Part shown: piece after piece, positions 12,791 to 23,099 of the stretch
Position numbering within the stretch: the stretch's first letter is position 1
Layout: each line of letters starts with the position of its first letter
Origin: Cymbidium sinense
Taxonomy: Eukaryota; Streptophyta; Magnoliopsida; Asparagales; Orchidaceae
Reading direction: 5' to 3'
DNA length: 64,000 nt
Assembly (NCBI GenBank): GCA_021442155.1
Contig: CM038222.1
Span: 19,540,923 to 19,604,922 of the forward strand
Made by a program: the position numbers and the translations under genes
Notes under the pieces: model-generated
What the model saw: only the letters and a program-made list of their open reading frames with translations
Told to the model about the DNA's origin: nothing
Databases searched by the model: none

Positions 12791-13990
12791 ATGCCACAAG
12801 GTTTCCCAAGGGTTCACTACCGGAGGACAATCCACTCATAGACCTCCACTTTTAGATAGTGCACCATTTGATTATTGGAAAAATAGAATTAGTACATTTT
12901 TAAGAGGTCAAGATGCACGCATGTGGTATATGTTGACACATCAATACCATACACCTACAGTAGAAGTAAATGGCATTAAAGTAGAAAAACCTTTTGAGGA
13001 ATGGACTGTAGCTGAAAGAGAACTTGATGAATTAAATGATAGGGCTTGTAATACTTTGCATTGTTCTTTATTACTTGATGATTACATGAAGATTTTTATG
13101 TTAAGTATAGCAAAAGAATTATGGGATAAACTCATTATAACTTATGAAGGAACTAGTGAAGTTAGAGATGCTCACTTAAACAGACTTGTTCATGAATATG
13201 AGTTATTTCATATGTCTCCTTCTAAATCTATTTCTGAAATGTATACTAGATTCATGAAAATAATTAACACATTGCATTATTTTGGAAAAACATATAGGAA
13301 TCAAGACTTATTGTATAAGATTCTTAGATGTCTTTCCAAAAGAATGGGAAGCTAAAGAAATAACTATTAGTGATGCTTATTTATCTACTTATCCACTTGA
13401 ACTTTGGTTCCTTGATAGCACATGAACAGGTTATTACTCAAAGGGATAAGAAGGATAACTCTGCAAAAAGGGAGAAGGAGAAAGGAAAAGCCATTGCATT
13501 ACAAGTTGATGATAGTGATGAGCATAACACCTCAAGCTTGAATAGTGATAGTGATGAGGTGGTCATGCTATCTAAAAGGATTGGGAACTTGCTAAGGAAG
13601 AAGAATCACAAATCTAAAAATTCTAAAGACTATAAATTTCAAACTAAGAAATTTCCTGCATGTGAAGGGATCATTTTGCTACCATTGTAAAAAGCCAAGA
13701 CACATAAGAGGTGATTGTCCAAAACTTGTTGAATTAAAGAATAAAGAGATAGATGTGGAAAGAAGAAAAAATATGGAGAAAAAGTTCCATAAAAAGAAGA
13801 AGATGGCTTTATGGGCCAATCTAGATTCAAATGAATCAAGTACTTGCTCATCTGATGAAGAGGTCAACATATGTCTTATGGAAAATGGAGAGTCTGACTT
13901 AGATTCTCAAGAGGTATATAATGATATATCTTATGATGAATTAGATGATGCTTTTAATTATTTATTTATTGAATATAAAAAATTAAAAAA
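12791..13990 (+). pseudogene. gag of copia A (capsid domain and first zinc knuckle), frameshifted
   Basis: Capsid/nucleocapsid precursor. An ATG at 12791 is out of frame with the following conserved stretch; in the frame used from 12792 one reads PFDYWKNRISTFLRGQD, typical of the copia gag polypeptide (UBN2-like) domain, continuing to about 13355. The frame then shifts to 13370-13690 (LIAHEQV, then a Lys/Ser/Asp-rich part) and again to 13662-13997, which carries the CCHC knuckle CYHCKKPRHIRGDC and an acidic Ser-rich segment (SSTCSSDEEVNICLME). At least two frameshifts, so inactive. Reading frames on the other strand here are shadows. Confidence 0.85.
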
Positions 13991-14161
13991 AATATAAAAC
14001 CTTAGAAAAAGAACATAAATATTTAGATATGCATTTTTGTGATTTAAAAAATGAATGTGATAATTTAAAAAGTAAAAAATGCTTCTTTATTAAATTGTTC
14101 CTTACTTGCATGTAAACTTGAAAGAGAGAATATCTTGTTTGTAGAAAGATTATAATTATGT

Positions 14162-14482
14162 TTGAAATCACAAGTTCATTATAATGCTTCATCAAGTAAA
14201 ACATTTAATAAAAATTATTTGCATCATACACATACCACTCATATACCTTATAATTATCATGCTAAGCCATATGCAAACACTAATGTTTGGTGCAACTATT
14301 GTGATAGAAAAGGGCATATTTCATTTGATTGCTATGCACATAAATTACAAAACACTAAACAATCATCTTATGTATGGGTACCAAAAGGTACAAGTACTAC
14401 ACAAACCACACATGATAGATATCTTGCTTCAAATTTAGAATGTGGACCCAAACATGTTTGGGTTCCAAAAGTTAACATGTGA
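14162..14482 (+). pseudogene. gag C-terminal part of copia A, second CCHC knuckle
   Basis: Reads CNYCDRKGHISFDC (C-x2-C-x4-H-x4-C intact), then VWVPKG and, close to the end, GPKHVWVPK, a signature found just upstream of protease in many Sirevirus-type copia elements. Between this frame and the first knuckle (about 13990-14160) the frame is lost, so the two knuckles are no longer in one continuous protein. The stop after VNM at 14480 separates it from the protease frame. Confidence 0.8.
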
Positions 14483-14525
14483 TTTTATTTTGTAGGAATG
14501 CCTTCAAACAAAAATAAAAGAAGGC

Positions 14526-15029
14526 ATGTGGTACTTGGACAGTGGATGTTCAAGACATATGACAGGAGATAAAGATAAATTCATAACTTTAGAATCAAGT
14601 GATGGAGGATTTGTTACATATGGAGATAATGCAAAGGGAAAGATCATTGGCATTGGTTCTATTTGTAAGAATTTTATCACATTAGATAAAGTTTTTCTAG
14701 TAGAAGGATTAAAACATAATTTAATTTCTATTAGTCAATTATCAGATAGAGGTTTGAATGTAGTATTTCATGCATCATATTGTATTATGAAAAATAATGA
14801 AAATGTTTTGTTAGTAGGAGAAAGACATAAAAAAATTTATGTCATTGATTTAGATAGCTTTCATGATGTGAATTTGAATTTCTTTTGTTTTAAAACCTCT
14901 CATGTTGATATATGGTTGTGGCATAGGAGACTATGTCATATTAACATGCACACACTCAATAAAATTGCTAAACTTGATTTAGTAGTTGGATTGCCTAGAT
15001 TAAATTTTTTATTCAAACTATGTTTGTGA
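14526..15029 (+). pseudogene. Protease and GAG-pre-integrase domain of copia A
   Basis: WYLDSGCSRHMTGD contains the aspartic protease active-site DSG; the copia protease would cleave the polyprotein. The frame runs on through a GAG-pre-integrase region with LWHRRLCHINMHTLNK, where the two histidines of the integrase zinc motif remain and a usual Gly is Cys. It ends by frameshift near 15005 in the sequence that should carry the two zinc-binding cysteines. This is the best preserved part of element A (167 codons open). Confidence 0.88.
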
Positions 15030-15887
15030 TGCATGTATTCATGGTATGCATTCTAGAAGCTCATTTAAAATTAAAAATATTGTTTCTATGTAGACCTCTA
15101 GAATTGTATCACATGGATTTATTTGGTCCAAGTAACACCACTAGCTTAGGTGGTAAAATTATGGTTTTGTGATTGTTGATGATTTCTCTAGATATACTTG
15201 GGTTTTTTTGTATCTAATAAAGATGATGTTTTGGGGAGTTTAGAAAGTTTTCTAATATAATCAAAGAGATGGATTAATAGGGTTCAAACGATCATGGTGG
15301 GAAATTTGAAAATAAATTATTTGAGGATTATTGATAAACATGAGATTAGACATAATTGTTTTGCACCTAGAACTACCCAACAAAATGGAGTAGTGGAGAG
15401 AGAAAAAATAGAATAATTGAATTAAGTAGATCTATGCTTGATGAGTATAAATTGCCAAAATATTTTTGAAGCATTAAATATTGCATGTTATGTGATGAAT
15501 AGGATCTATTTTAGACCAATTTTGAAGAAGACATATGAATTATTTTTTGGAAAGAAGCCTAAGATTGAACACTTTCATGTATTTGGATGTAAATGCTTTA
15601 TTTTGAATAATGGAAAAGAGCATTTAGGTAAGTTTGATTGCAAACTAGATAATGGTATTTTCTTAGGATACACTCTTTCTAGTAGAGCTTATAGAGTTTT
15701 TAATAAGATAAAAATGATTGTAGAAGATTCAATACATGTTATTTTTTATGAAAATTTAATTGATCCCATTAAAAATGAAGTGATTGATGAAGAGATTGAT
15801 AATTATAAGAAAATATCTTTAGAAGATAATGTGGATGATTCATTGCCTAAAGAATGGAAATATAATAAAATCATCCAAAGGAACTAA
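15030..15887 (+). pseudogene. Integrase of copia A, multiply broken
   Basis: Integrase would insert the cDNA into chromosomes. Fragments in different frames: YHMDLFGPS with the first catalytic Asp (about 15110), DDFSRYTW (about 15178), DHGG with the second Asp (about 15285), QQNGVVERE with the Glu (about 15380). 15438-15887 is a clean frame for the C-terminal part (YELFFGKKPKIEHFHVFGCK, IFLGYTLSSRAYRVFN). At least four frameshifts or stops separate the pieces, so it is inactive. Confidence 0.82.
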
Positions 15888-15899
15888 TTATAGGAGATC

Positions 15900-16836
15900 T
15901 CTAAAGGAGTTATGATCAGAAGACATAGTAGAGAGGTTGTAGATCATTCAACATTTTTATGTGAAGTTGAATGTAAAAATTGAGAAGAAGCATTAAAAGA
16001 TAATTTTTTGATTATTGTTATGGAAGAAAAGTTGAATCAATTTGTAAGAAATGATGTTTGGGAATTAGCCCCAAGACCCCAAGATCAAAATGTCATTGGA
16101 TCAAAATGGGTCTTTAGGAATAAGTTAGATGATTCAAGATGTATTGTTAGAAATAAAGCTAGGTTAGTTGCACAAGGGTACACACAAGTTTAAGGCATAG
16201 ATTTTAAACAATCTTTTGTTCCCATAGCAAGACCAGAAGCTATTAGGTTACTATTTGCTTATGTTTGTTTTAACTTTTTCAAATAGATGTTAAGATTAAA
16301 TTTTTGAATGGATTTATTGACCAAGATGTTTTTTAGAGCAACCACCTAGATTTCAAAGCCTTGATTGTCAAAATCATGTGTATAAATTAAAGAAAGCCTT
16401 ATATGGTTTAAAATAGGCTCCTCGTGCTTGGTATGATAGGTTAAGTAATTTTTGGATAGATCATGGATTTATAAAGGGTAGAGTAGATACCACATTATTC
16501 CTTAAGAGCTTAGATGATGATTTGATTATGGTACAAGTGTATGTAGATGATATATTATTTGGAAGTACAAATGAATCTTTGTGCCATGAGTTCTCATCTT
16601 TGATGTTTAAAGAGTTTGAAATGAGTATGATGGGAGAACTTAATTTTTTCTTAGGTCTTCAAGTGAAGCAACAAGAAAATGGCACATTCATCTGTCAAAC
16701 CAAGTACACAAATGAATTGCTTGAGAGGTTTGACATGAAAAGATTTAAATCTAGTAAAACTCCTATGAGCCCATCTACAAAATTGGATTTAGATGAATTA
16801 AAAAAATCTGTTGATCAAAAAATTATAGGAGTATGA
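15900..16836 (+). pseudogene. Reverse transcriptase of copia A, interrupted
   Basis: N-terminal piece 16008-16193 reads [13 protein letters not shown] and [12 protein letters not shown]. The middle (16194-16521) has several stops, including TAG where the family has a Gln codon in the LKQAPRAWY motif (about 16410, seen here as LK-stop-APRAWY). The palm piece 16522-16836 is open and holds the catalytic YVDDILFGSTN, then the thumb side (FFLGLQVKQQENGTF). The active site is intact but the protein is not continuous. Confidence 0.88.
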
Positions 16837-17446
16837 TAGATTCAATTTTATATACCTAATAGGCATATATTATGTTTGTTGTTTGTTTGTTTGCTCATTT
16901 ATCCCAACCAAAGAATCTCATTTAATAACAGTGTATCTTTCGATTTGATAGACACTTCTAGGTTAGGTTTATGGTATCCTAAAATTCTTTATCATGTGAT
17001 TTGGTTTCTTATTGATGTTGATTTTCTTGGATGCAAAGTAGATAGAAAAAACACATCGGACATATCAATTTTAGGATCATCACTTTTGTCTTGGTCATCA
17101 AAACAAAATTTTGTAGCTTTATCCCACTATTTGCTACCGTAGTTGTGTTGCTCAGGTCCTTTTGTTAAAGCAACAACTAGAAGACTTTGGTATTAAGCAA
17201 TATGACATTCTAGTTGATGTGACAACTAGTGCTATTAGTTTAACCAAAAATCGTATCCAGCACTCACGAACCAAGCATATAAAAAGTGGACATCATTTTA
17301 TTAGGGATCATGTTTTGAAAGGTGATGTTAATATTAATTTCATTAGTACCAATTTACAAATTGTAGATTTTTTTACAAAACCATTTCCAGAAGATTATTT
17401 TTGTACTTTAAGATGCATGCATAGAATGTTAGATCCTAATATCTAA
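16837..17446 (+). pseudogene. RNase H of copia A, frameshifted
   Basis: RNase H would remove RNA from the RNA-DNA hybrid. Two frames: 16876-17142 (RLGLWYPK, then FLGCKVDRKNTSDIS and LSWSSKQNFVALS) and 17162-17446 ([45 protein letters not shown]), ending in the MLDPNI C-terminus followed by TAA. One or more frameshifts lie near 16840 and 17145. Confidence 0.85.
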
Positions 17447-17688
17447 AATTATATGTAGTTTGTTCTCACTTTTTGATGTTGTCAAAAGGGGGAGAAGAGA
17501 AAAATGTTGGTTAGTACTAAGTTTATTTCATGCATACATTTAGGGGGAGCAACATTATTCATCTCTTGTGCATAAATGTTTTTTATAAGAGAAATTTTTT
17601 TTTTCAAAAACTATGATGAATGGTCAATTTGCACCTTCATCAAAATCAATAACCAACATTAGTTTATCATCATCAAAAATGGGGAGAT
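17447..17688 (+). promoter_or_regulatory. Three polypurine tracts before 3' LTR A
   Basis: Purine-rich tracts at 17484-17500 (AAAAGGGGGAGAAGAGA), 17540-17549 (TAGGGGGAGC) and 17675-17688 (AAAAATGGGGAGAT, directly against the LTR). These prime plus-strand DNA synthesis. Multiple polypurine tracts are a reported hallmark of Sireviruses; here the three are seen directly, the lineage link is knowledge. Confidence 0.8.
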
Positions 17689-19880
17689 TGTTAGCTTAAT
17701 GAGCCTCATGTTCAATCCGATCAATTTTGATGATAACAAATAAATGCTTAGATGATCTAATGTATGTTTGATGTGTTTCAAATATATTAATTGTTAATTA
17801 CATATCCAATACATCTCACAACATGTTTGAGAAAATTGCAAGAATAGAAGAATGAAAGATAGATCAAAATGGATAATGTGAAGCTCATGATACAATATTT
17901 TAGGTTATATGCATTTATAACTATCTTAGAAATTCATATGAGTTCATTGGCATGAATCAATTTACTCACAGCTTAACACATTATTTGTATTTATTTAAAA
18001 TAATGATAATGAGGTTAATTTATATAAATCTATATCTAATTAACATTCAATTATATGTTTCATACATATCTGAATTGTCAAAATAATAAATGATAATAAA
18101 TTATGACTATTAAGTGTAATTAGTTTATATACTTAATATAATTAAATATTTTAATTTAATTTCAAGGTTATATGATAACTAACATATGTATGATTATATA
18201 TAAATTATATCATAATATTTAAATGTTGTATTTCAAAATTAACAAAAATATGTGAAATTTTGTATTTTAGCCAACGTCATTTTATAATCAATGAATTTAT
18301 ATATGATTTTATCTCCAATGGATTCCTTGGATTTTTTCCTTTAATTTGGTAGGTCACATGACCCACGTTTTATTAAAATTGAATTCAATATGACTTTTCA
18401 AACATTAGTTGATTTTAATAACGAATGCATGCTACATGCTTTGAATATATTAAAAGCCATATTTGATTATTTTTGAGTGCCCATGTGAATAGCTGAATTT
18501 TGGCTGGTTGAATTTAATATTTATTTAATATAAATTATATTTTTTAATATTAAATTATTATATGATAAATAATATATTTTTTTGAAATAATTCAAAATGA
18601 CCTTCTTGCTTATAAATAGCCCTCATTCTCTTCATGAAAGTATTCCTCATTCAAATTCAAAATCCCTCCAACAAATCTAAGAAAAATTTCTTAGATTTTC
18701 TTTCCAAGTGTTCTCCAAATATTGCAAGATCAAATCCTTGGTTTGGAAGATTCAACATCTTCAACTAAACAAGCTTTCTCAAATTACTTGAGTTTATTAT
18801 CAAGATCTTAATCCCTTTTTAGTTGTTCATACTATTTTCACCATCTATTTACTCTTTCCAATTTATACTTTTTGGTGGATTAGTCTTTGGACATCAAACT
18901 CTAAATTTTTCATATCAAAGTTTCTTCAATCATTTTTTTGTGAAAAACTTGTGATAGTTTGTAGGATTTATTTCAACTTGCTGAAATTTTTTATCTTCCT
19001 ACAAATTTCTTTTAGTTTCTTGAAATATTTCTTCATTATTCTTATTTGAAAGATCATTTATTCTTAGATTTATTTTAGAAATATATTTTAAGCATTTTAA
19101 ATTAATTTATTATGCTGAAATTATTTTCATATTTGCTATATCTCTATTTCTAATTAAAAGCTTACTAGCCTACTTAGATCTATTATATACTAATTTTATG
19201 TAAGTATTTTGTGATTATTTGCATTAATTGAAATCATATTTTGATTAAAATAAAATAAATTATTCCTTGCTGAAATTTATTTTTTTTGTGCAAAAGAATA
19301 TTGTGAATTTATTTTGAAATCATTTTTATATTAGTCTACAAATTATAATAACATAAACATCTTAGTAAGACCACTTTAAGATATTTATTTTATTATTTCT
19401 TATCAATATTAAGAGAGCAGTATATCTTGCCAAATTAGTAAGTTATAAAGTGATCATTTATAAGTTGTGAGATCATTTTTTGAATTGGATAGCTTTGTAT
19501 ATTTGTGAGAGATTTATTTTACCAAAATTTATTATTATGTATTTTTTTTTCATGTTGTAAAATTTTTATTATGGTTGTACTCACCCCTTTGTAGGAGAGT
19601 ACATATTGTTGTAGGGGTTGTACTCGCCCCGTTAAGGAGAGTACTATTTGTAAGCTATTTTGCATTTAGTGGATTCCTAGCTAGGGGTGGCTAGGCATGG
19701 ACGTAGCGGTTTTCGGCTTTGGGCCAACCACGTAAAAATTTTGTGCCTATTGTCTCTCTTTACTTTACTATACTTTTATTTTTTGCTACATTAAGAATTG
19801 TATCTTGGCATTAAAAATTTAAAAATTAATTTTCTACAAAACCTAAAATTTAAGACTTAACTTTTAAAATTTTTAATATC
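17689..19880 (+). repeat. 3' LTR of copia A
   Basis: Begins TGTTAGCTTAATGAGCC after the polypurine tract. About 2.19 kb, homologous to 10571-12730. It keeps the full GTACTC-containing U5 block (about 19575-19650), and the motif CTAGGGGTGGCTAGG. The right boundary is set at TTTTAATATC because the same end is shared with both LTRs of element B; it lacks the usual CA terminus, so the boundary is approximate. Confidence 0.85.
18611..18618 (+). promoter_or_regulatory. TATA box of 3' LTR A
   Basis: TATAAATA followed by GCCCTCATTCTCTTCATG; the same place in element B's 5' LTR also reads TATAAATA (minus strand, 37191-37198). Likely RNA polymerase II promoter of the LTR family; transcription would run rightward into N and the gypsy remnant. 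Confidence 0.65.
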
Positions 19881-20847
19881 CCCAATTCTCTACTCTTGGG
19901 TGAAGTGGACCAATTGGGTTTATTGATTTTGGTTTGAGTTATATTTAGAGTTTATATATGGATCGATTGATATATTTCAACTCAAAAGGGTTATGTTGGT
20001 TTTGACTTGGGTTGATTTTTTTTTGGCTTGATGAATGTAGATATTTATTTTGTGAATATGATGGAAGGTATGATTGATTCATGAGAAAATCAATTGAATT
20101 TTGGTTTTGGAATGAAGGAATTTGGCTAAGTCCATGAAGTTGGGTCATGTGGCTTAGGTTTGGATTTTTATTTGGTTTGATTTAGTTTTGATGATTTAAA
20201 TGTATATTTTATTTAAATTTGTGAAGATGATTGAAAATATGATTAGTTTGTGAGAAAATCAATTGAGTTTGACTTGATTTGGATTAAGATTTGGCTAAGT
20301 CCATGGGATAGGTCAAATGGCTTAGGAAGTGTTTTGATTTAATTTAATTTGATTTAGTTTTGATCATTTGAATGTAGATTCGATCTATATTTAGGTAGAT
20401 GATTGAAGATATAAATTGATTATGAGAATATCAATTAATTTTGGATTGATTTAGATTATAATTTAGCTATGTCCATGGGATAGGTCATATGGCTTCGGAA
20501 GGGTTTCAAGTTTTGATTTGATCATGGGCTTCAATCATTTCATTTTGGAATTTGGGTTTGGATTTGGATTTTAATATGATGTTTGAATTGAACTTGAGGT
20601 TTGGTTTGAGACGATGAACATGGATTGGGTTTGGGTTGTAGGGTAGGTGGATTTTCTTAATCCCTAAGGTATAACGTAATCCTATGATTATCCCTTCTAC
20701 GTCTTTAGGCTTAGGTTAAGTGTTTACCTACTTGTTAGAAGTGTCTTATGATTAGGAAAGTATTAGTGTCTAGAAGACTCATAAATCTATGATGGGAAGA
20801 TTGAATCTGCACTCCAGAAGTAAGGTCAACAGGCCTTAGGCTCCATA
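19881..20847 (+). repeat. N repeat, right part after copia A
   Basis: Continues the N segment broken at 10570. It is collinear with the reverse complement of about 54600-55590: AGTGGACCAATTGGGTTTATT after the insertion, then the 170 bp tandem repeat, then CTAAGGTATAACGTAATCC, GGTTAAGTGTTTACCTA, AGAAGTGTCTTATGA and AAGGTCAACAGGCCTTAG. The match stops near 20845, where a gypsy protease frame starts. The 54 kb copy instead continues into more non-coding DNA, so a deletion joined N to the protease here. Confidence 0.75.
19990..20530 (+). repeat. Tandem repeat, about 170 bp, three copies
   Basis: The anchor TTTGGCTAAGTCCATG or a close variant occurs at 20121, 20290 and 20462 (spacing 169 and 172). 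Each copy also has GAGAAAATCAATTGA about 50 bp before the anchor and TAGGTCA with ATGGCTTAGG just after it. The same triplicate occurs in reverse complement at 54913, 55076 and 55259, so the tandem predates the split of the two N copies. Confidence 0.75.
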
Positions 20848-21406
20848 GTGTTTCCCTTAGAGATAAATGATTGGAAGACTGAACCCAAGTTTCACATTAT
20901 AGACTCTAATACATCATTCAATGCTTTGCTTGGGAGACCATGGATACATGAGAAGAACATAGTTCCATCCTCTCTACATCAATATATGAAGTTTGTGAGA
21001 GGTGGGATCATCTATTGTGTCAAAGGAGATCTCAAGAAATTTATAGTTCACGTAGGCATATATGAGGATGCGGCTTACTACCTCCCTCAAAATCAACAAG
21101 TATATTCACGTGAACTTGGCCAAAGTTTAAAAATAAAAGAAAAAGAAAAAGAAAAAGAAAATGAAAGAGAAAAAAAGAGAAAATGAAAAAGAAAATATAA
21201 GGGAGTGAAAATTGACTTGGAGGAGGAAGTGGAACCTAACATTAGATTCCACTCATAGTTCGTTACTCCATTCAAACATATGGGATGACCTACCTCCACC
21301 AGGCAGAGGAAGAGGCCAATTCAAAGGCAGTCCTAGCGGTGGGAAACCTCCTTGGCCACCCAATGAAGATATGTCCCATCTAGAGTACCATATACTTAAT
21401 ATCTAG
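20848..21406 (+). pseudogene. Gypsy (Tat/Ogre-like) protease-region remnant
   Basis: The frame 20848-21186 reads FHIIDSNTSFNALLGRPWIH and VPSSLHQYMKF, the retropepsin-side signature of Tat-lineage gypsy polyproteins, followed by a Lys/Glu-rich tail encoded by a GAAAAA simple repeat. After a frameshift, 21212-21406 reads WDDLPPPGRGRGQFKG and PPWPPNED, a proline/glycine-rich linker. No gag lies upstream; N runs straight into this frame. No full protease can be formed. Confidence 0.72.
21131..21200 (+). repeat. GAAAAA-rich simple repeat
   Basis: About 70 bp of AAAGAAAAAGAAAAAG type sequence. It gives the Lys/Glu-rich tail of the protease-region frame and probably grew by slippage. Confidence 0.85.
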
Positions 21407-22250
21407 TTTATAGGATGAGTCTTATATGGTTAGCACACTAGCCAGCTCTTCTCAGTAGTAGATTCCCTTGGAGGTGACACTTGAGCCAGATAGTGATGAA
21501 GATCGGGCTCCAAAGCAAAGCATAAATGTATCAAAGTCTATATGAGAAACAATTAGGCATCGATTGGGAACCTTTGCTCTAACACCACTTTTCTCTCAAA
21601 AAGTTAAGGAATCCCATAAGTCATTCACAAGTGTGAAGACTCAGAGGTTCTTTTTGGGAGTATCATCCTCAAGTCAAGAAGTTGTTATAAAACTTGAGGA
21701 TAATTCATATAAAAATTTAATTGAATTACCTTTTGATTGGTACATGCCTTATGTTTATAATTTAGCAAAGAAAGGGTTAATCCCACATAATTAGTCAAAG
21801 CACATGTCAGACTACTTTGAAAGAATATGGAAGAACAAATGCAAAAGCTCTCAATCAATATTAGGACTAGGATTCAGTACAGTGGGTCCAGTCGTGATGT
21901 CTATTACTGCTTTATCATCACCAATCATTTAGAATCTGATAGGTTGTTTTCAAATCACATTAAATCATATGAGGAGCTATGCTTAGAAACTTCAGATGAT
22001 CTAGATGATTTTGAAGTCATAGATGCACTGCCAGAGTTCGAAGAAGAGATCAAGTCAACCATCGATGAGCTCAAGGAAATCAACTTAAGAACTGAAGAAG
22101 ATCTACGCTTGACATACATCTATTCTTTATTGAATGATGAAGGGAAGGAAAATGCACTCTACTACCTCAGTTGTTGTCTAATCCCTACTGAGGCTATTTA
22201 TCCACCCATTGAGAAGCATTTCCTATTTTTAATCTTTGCATCCCAATAGC
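21407..22250 (+). pseudogene. Gypsy linker and reverse transcriptase remnant with core deleted
   Basis: The frame 21564-21794 (FFLGVSSSSQEVVIKLEDNS, PFDWYMPYVYNL) and 21827-22249 (acidic linker, then ELKEINLRTEEDLRLTYI) match the part that leads into reverse transcriptase in Tat elements. The frame then passes within a few residues to GKENALYYLSCCLIPTEAIY, which belongs to the domain after the reverse transcriptase core. No YVDD-type motif is present between them: the polymerase palm has been deleted. Confidence 0.7.
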
Positions 22251-23099
22251 TACAACATTACATGCTTTCATAATTAATCTTTAGGATCAAGTATCTCATG
22301 ACACATATGCTATCCGGATGGTTGGCATGATGGTCCATGATCCTCTCATAGTTTTACATTACCTTTGTACCCCTCCATGCGGTGAAAGGACAAGTGCTAG
22401 CAGATTTCTTAGCAGCACACCCACTGTCTCTCCGTTTAGTGATGATCTCCCCGATAAACAAATCATGAACTTAGGGGATACTAGCATTCACCATTAGGAG
22501 ATGTACTTTGATGGTTCGGCTTCATCTCAAAGAGGAGAAGAACCACAATCTACTATTCCAGGAAAGGCAGGAGTAGGAATAGTTCTCTTAACTATGGATT
22601 GCGATGTGATGAGATTCTCATATCATCTGTCCAATCCTTGCACCAACAATGAAGCCGAATATGAGCCTCTAATTTTTTTTCTAGAGTTATTACTAAGCAT
22701 CCAAAACATCAACATCTTTGGGATTCTTAGTTATCAACCAAATCATTGGGTCTATAAGATTATAAAGCTCCACTACCACAAGTACACCATGGAGTTATTG
22801 GCCCAAAATCCCAGAGGTTATCATTTATAAGATTCCTCAAGGTGAGAATGTCGTAGTGTATGCTTTAACCATGCTTACCAAGGAGTTGGCATGTTTGGAT
22901 GAGTTTATATCAATAAAGGTCCAAAATAGATAAGTCTTATCCCTTATTGATATTGAACTCATCAAAAGTACTCTCTTGAAGGGGAGGTTGCCATTGTCAA
23001 GAAGGATGAGGAGTTGAAAGCAACCATTCATAGATTACCTAAATAAAGGCAAACTACCTCAAGAGAAGTCTTAAGCCCATCAAATGAAGTAGAGAGCAC
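22251..23099 (+). pseudogene. Gypsy RNase H and RH-integrase linker remnant
   Basis: After stops, FVPLHAVKGQVLADFLAAHP (about 22365-22425) precedes RNase H. The frame 22501-22830 reads MYFDGSASSQRGEE, AGVGIV and CTNNEAEYEPLI, the archaeal-type RNase H signature of Tat elements with DG and the E of NNEAEYE visible. Further pieces IPQGENVVVYALTMLTKELA (about 22830) and FIDYLNKGKLPQ (about 23030) are the RNase H end and linker. Several stops. Confidence 0.75.

Larger units (their letters stand above)
10571..19880 (+). mobile_element. Copia element A (Sirevirus-like LTR retrotransposon), defective
   Basis: Complete in layout: 5' LTR, tRNA-Met-type primer site, gag with two CCHC knuckles, protease, integrase, reverse transcriptase, RNase H, three polypurine tracts, 3' LTR. 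The order PR-INT-RT-RH defines Ty1/copia. A long gag with knuckles, an acidic serine-rich stretch, a HVWVPK motif before the protease and multiple polypurine tracts point to the Sirevirus lineage (family knowledge). The coding region is broken by many stops and frameshifts, so it is not autonomous. The LTRs are clearly diverged, hence an old insertion. It lies inside repeat N; I find no convincing 5 bp target duplication. Confidence 0.92.

Noticed and set aside
13639..14204. Minus-strand frames over copia A gag
   Set aside because: They oppose a recognisable gag with CCHC knuckles; shadows.
10566..19890. Target-site duplication of copia A (AGAAT versus CCAAT)
   Set aside because: Only three of five bases match and the 3' boundary is uncertain.
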